A stretch of 25,208 bases of DNA from JANPEF01 sp031413115 (lineage in GTDB: Bacteria; Eisenbacteria; RBG-16-71-46; DASYSL01), in assembly GCA_031413115.1 (NCBI GenBank), contig JANOEH010000020.1:1-25208 (forward strand), read 5' to 3'. Of the stretch, positions 22,650 through 25,208 are shown piece by piece (position 1 is the first letter of the stretch; the number at the start of each line of letters is the position of its first letter). The translations under genes and the position numbers were made by a program. A model generated the notes under the pieces. It was not told the origin of the DNA. It saw only the letters and a program-made list of their open reading frames with translations, and searched no databases.

Positions 22650-24883
22650 CTATGGCGCCGCCGCAACGCGCGCGGGTGCCGCCGCGGTCACGGCATCCTC
22701 GCGTTGTCCGAGCGCGAGGCGACGCCGGATACCAAGCCCGGCGCCGAACAACAGGATACCCATCCCCAGCCAGACGAGGCCGATGAACGGCTTGGTCGAC
22801 AGCTCGACCGCGAGCACGTCGGCCGGCGGCGGTGCGCCCGCGGCCTGGATGGCGATCTCGGCGGTGCCTCCGTTCGGGTCGACGTTGGCCAGCGTCGCCG
22901 CGCCCCCGCCCGGCAGGTCGACCGGCGTCTTGGTCATCCCGTACGGCGTGACCGCGATCTTCGGCTGGATGACCGGCGCATCGGGCCCCTCCCCCACGGC
23001 GACCAGGGCGATGATCGAGAATCCGTTGGGGTCCCCCATCTGGCCCTCGCGCTTGAACTCGCGGAAGGTCAGCCGCACGCCGCCTGCCTCGCCGCTTTCG
23101 CCCTTCTTCAGGATGACCGTGGGCAGACCGCCCTCGGCCGACTTGAGTTCGATCGGCGCCAGGTAGATGTCGTTGTTCCACGCCCGCTCGACGTGCGGAT
23201 TGCGCATCGTCGACTGGTTGAACTCGCTGTACCACATCACGGGCCGCGCCTCGTAGCGCCGGCCACCGTGCTCGACGAATACGGCGAGCTGGTCCTTGCC
23301 GTCGGGCTGCTTGCGGACGCCGTCGTAGCGCAGCTTCATCCCCAGCGCCTCGACCGTGCGGCCCTGCGGCAATGCGATCTGCTGGTCCTTTCCGAACGTC
23401 GAGTAGACGAGCACGCCCAGAAGCATGACCGCGAAGCCGAAATGCGACACGTACCCCGCCGCGTAGGAGAGCCCGCGGCGCGACGCCTTGAGTAGTACCG
23501 ACAGGTTTGCCACCAGCGCGAAGACGGCGCCGAAGACGAGCAGGATGTCGAGCGGATCGATCATGCCGGCGATCCGCGCGCCGACCGCGGCGAGAACGCC
23601 TGCGGCGAGCGCCGGTGTGGCCGCGCGCAAGAGCCCCTTCGGAGCTTCCTGCCGCCAGCGCGCCAGCGGGCCGATCGCGACCAGCAGGCAGACCAGCAGC
23701 CCGAGCGGCGAGTTCACCTTGTCGTAGTACTCGACCGCGACGTTCCCCGGAGGGCCGAAGAGTCGCGAGATCAGGGGCGCCGACGTGCCGGCCATGGTCA
23801 ACAGGGCGATCAGGCAGAACACCAGCATCCCGAGCCACAGCGCGAACTCGCGCGAGGCGCCGCCCAGCTGCGCGTTCGGGTGCGCCATCGCACCCGAGCG
23901 GATCGCCCACGCGCCGTAGCCCGTGACGGTGAAGAAGCCCATGTAGGTGAGCAGGTATCCCGACAACCCCAGGTCGACGAACGAGTGCACCGAGAAGTCG
24001 GCGAGGACGCCCGAACGAGTCAGGAACGAACCGTAGAGCACGAACAGGTACGACGTGATCCCGAGGAACAGCGTCGTGCGCGCCAGCGCTCCCGTGGCCC
24101 GCTGGACGAGCAGCCCGTGCAGCAGGGCGACGTTGAAAAGCCACGGCACGAGCGAGGCGTTCTCGACCGGATCCCAGCCCCAGAACCCGCCCCAGCCCAG
24201 CACCTTGTAGGCCCACAGCCCGCCCATGGTGAAGCCCAGGCCCAGGATGACGGTCGAGAGCAGCACGAACGGCGGGCCAGGCGCAGCCACGCCTTCTCGT
24301 CGCGGTGGACGAGCGTGGCCATCGCGAGCGCGAAGGGAACGATGAGCGACGAGTAGCCGAGGAAGAGCGTCGGCGGATGGATCGTCATCCAGGGGTCCTG
24401 CAGCAACGGATTGAGACCCGCCCCGTCGGCGGCCGGCACGGCCAGCAGCCGGAATGGGCTCTGGACCGTGAGGATGAACAGCAGGAAGATGGGCGCCCAC
24501 TGCGCGAAGAACATGGCCGTCGGGATGATCCGGCTCCGCGCGCGCAGCATCAGCGAGGCGAGCAGCGTGGAGAAGAGGGCCCACATGAGGATCGTCCCCT
24601 CCTGCCCTCCCCAGAACGACGAGAACACGTACTTGAAGTCCATGTTCCGGGCCGAGTAGTTGGCGACGTAGCCGTACCGGAAGTCGTGGGTCACGAACAG
24701 GCGCATCAGCCACGCGCCCATGGCGAACAGGCCCGTCACCTGCAGCGCGAACAGGATGCGCGCCGGCCGCGCGAAGCGCGTGTCGCCGCGCCCCTCGAAC
24801 AGGAACGCGCCGGCGGCGAGCAGCGTGCAGGCGAATGTGGCCCAGGTGAGGAGGATGCCGAAGTTGAACGGATCGCCATGCAT
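22650..24883 (-). CDS. ccmF: Cytochrome c maturation heme lyase CcmF, interrupted by a one-base frameshift
   Basis: Integral membrane protein that takes heme from CcmE and attaches it to apocytochrome c. ATG 24883 lies 2 bases after the ccmE stop, with GGAGG nine bases upstream. The first frame gives multiple transmembrane helices, VANYSARNMDFKYVFSSFWG, GGQEGTILMWALFSTLLASL and TIHPPTLFLGYSSLIVPFAL up to EKAWLRLAR. The match then moves frame to FVLLSTVILGLGFTMGGLWA and the WWD-type heme motif WGGFWGWDPVENASLVPW, continuing to a periplasmic C-terminal part ending at 22650. The 2234-base span is one base short. A missing base near 24271-24272 (CCGCCG where CCGCCCG would restore ARPFVLL) explains it. 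Corrected length is about 744 aa, somewhat long for CcmF. Since ccmF is needed for cytochrome c, sequence error is quite plausible. Confidence 0.88.
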
Positions 24884-24885
24884 GT

Positions 24886-25208
24886 CTACGAACCTCCGGT
24901 CGCGGCGGGAGCGGCGGTGGCGCCGCCCTCGGCCTGGTACTTCGACGGGCACTTGACCAGGAGCTGGTCCGCCTCGAAGCGGCCGTCCTTGAACGTGCCG
25001 ATCGCGACGACGCTCGTCGCCTGCTCGAAGTTGGCCGGCTTGACGCCCTTGTAGACGACCTCCATCACCTCATGCTTGTCGTCCTCCAGCGCGAACACCA
25101 GCTCGGCCTTGTCCACGTCGTAGATGACCGTCGTTGGATCCGACAGCGTGCCGTTGACCTGCGACGACACGCCCGAGCGGCGAGCCTCGGCGAACGGGAC
25201 GTACGGGG
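24886..25208 (-). CDS. ccmE: Heme chaperone CcmE, Cys-type, C-terminal part (5' end outside the window)
   Basis: CcmE carries heme covalently in the periplasm and hands it to CcmF. The gene enters from the right edge; visible residues begin PYVPFAEARRSGVSSQVNG, so the GTG at 25170 is internal and not the start. The OB-fold stretch includes MEVVYKGVKPANFEQATSVV and FKDGRFEADQLLVKCPSKYQ. In E. coli the heme-binding site is HxxxY; here it is CPSKY, the CxxxY variant known from Desulfovibrio and archaeal-type systems. The tail is Ala/Gly rich. The stop is 2 bases before the ccmF ATG. Cys-type CcmE systems often lack CcmH, which would have to be checked outside this window. Confidence 0.9.
   Translation of the reverse strand, partial: PYVPFAEARRSGVSSQVNGTLSDPTTVIYDVDKAELVFALEDDKHEVMEVVYKGVKPANFEQATSVVAIGTFKDGRFEADQLLVKCPSKYQAEGGATAAPAATGGS

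Noticed and set aside
1..25208. CRISPR arrays, insertion sequences, phage genes, toxin-antitoxin or defence systems
   Set aside because: I saw no regularly spaced repeats, transposase or integrase motifs, and no recognisable defence genes in the window.

Overview
The window is a very GC-rich, gene-dense bacterial stretch (roughly 70% G+C by eye) with many translationally coupled genes. The organism cannot be named from sequence alone. A secreted protein with an FlgD/T9SS-like C-terminal domain, a fused E1 alpha/beta dehydrogenase, a Cys-type CcmE and strong C/G third-position bias suggest an uncultured lineage near Gemmatimonadota or Candidatus Eisenbacteria. That placement is inference.

Left part (1-7922): the tail of a peptidase E-like gene is followed by a CNNM/CBS/CorC membrane protein (both +). 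Convergent to these are a Xaa-Pro aminopeptidase and a single-chain E1 alpha-beta 2-oxo acid dehydrogenase (both -). The E1 gene diverges from a class III aminotransferase, which is followed by a SpoIIE/RsbU-type phosphatase (both +).

Middle part (7919-16802): a scar (7919-8154) is built from a decayed 3' end of kynB and a decayed 3' end of the aminotransferase gene. Next comes a secreted beta-propeller-like protein (-). After it lies a seven-gene, overlapping leftward operon, in transcription order: [2Fe-2S] subunit, molybdenum subunit and FAD/[4Fe-4S] subunit of a 4-hydroxybenzoyl-CoA-reductase-type molybdenum hydroxylase, then XdhC, a MocA-like nucleotidyltransferase, a kynureninase-like enzyme and a kynurenine formamidase-like enzyme. 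The layout suggests one tryptophan/kynurenine-derived or other aromatic pathway with its own cofactor-maturation genes. The large subunit carries an in-frame TAA where Tyr is expected, and xdhC carries a one-base frameshift.

Right part (16803-25208): a secreted DUF1028 protein with its own promoter and a 24-bp inverted repeat upstream, then a leftward run in transcription order: ccmE (partial), ccmF (one-base frameshift), a TolB-like propeller protein, a peroxiredoxin, a YgfZ/GcvT-like protein and an HAD 5'-nucleotidase. This combines cytochrome c maturation, redox protection and Fe-S-related functions.

Three disrupting lesions in 25 kb, one of them in ccmF, make sequencing or assembly error a serious alternative to true gene decay. 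The most interesting points are the Mo-hydroxylase/kynurenine operon, the two-gene relic scar, and the inverted repeat just upstream of the DUF1028 promoter.
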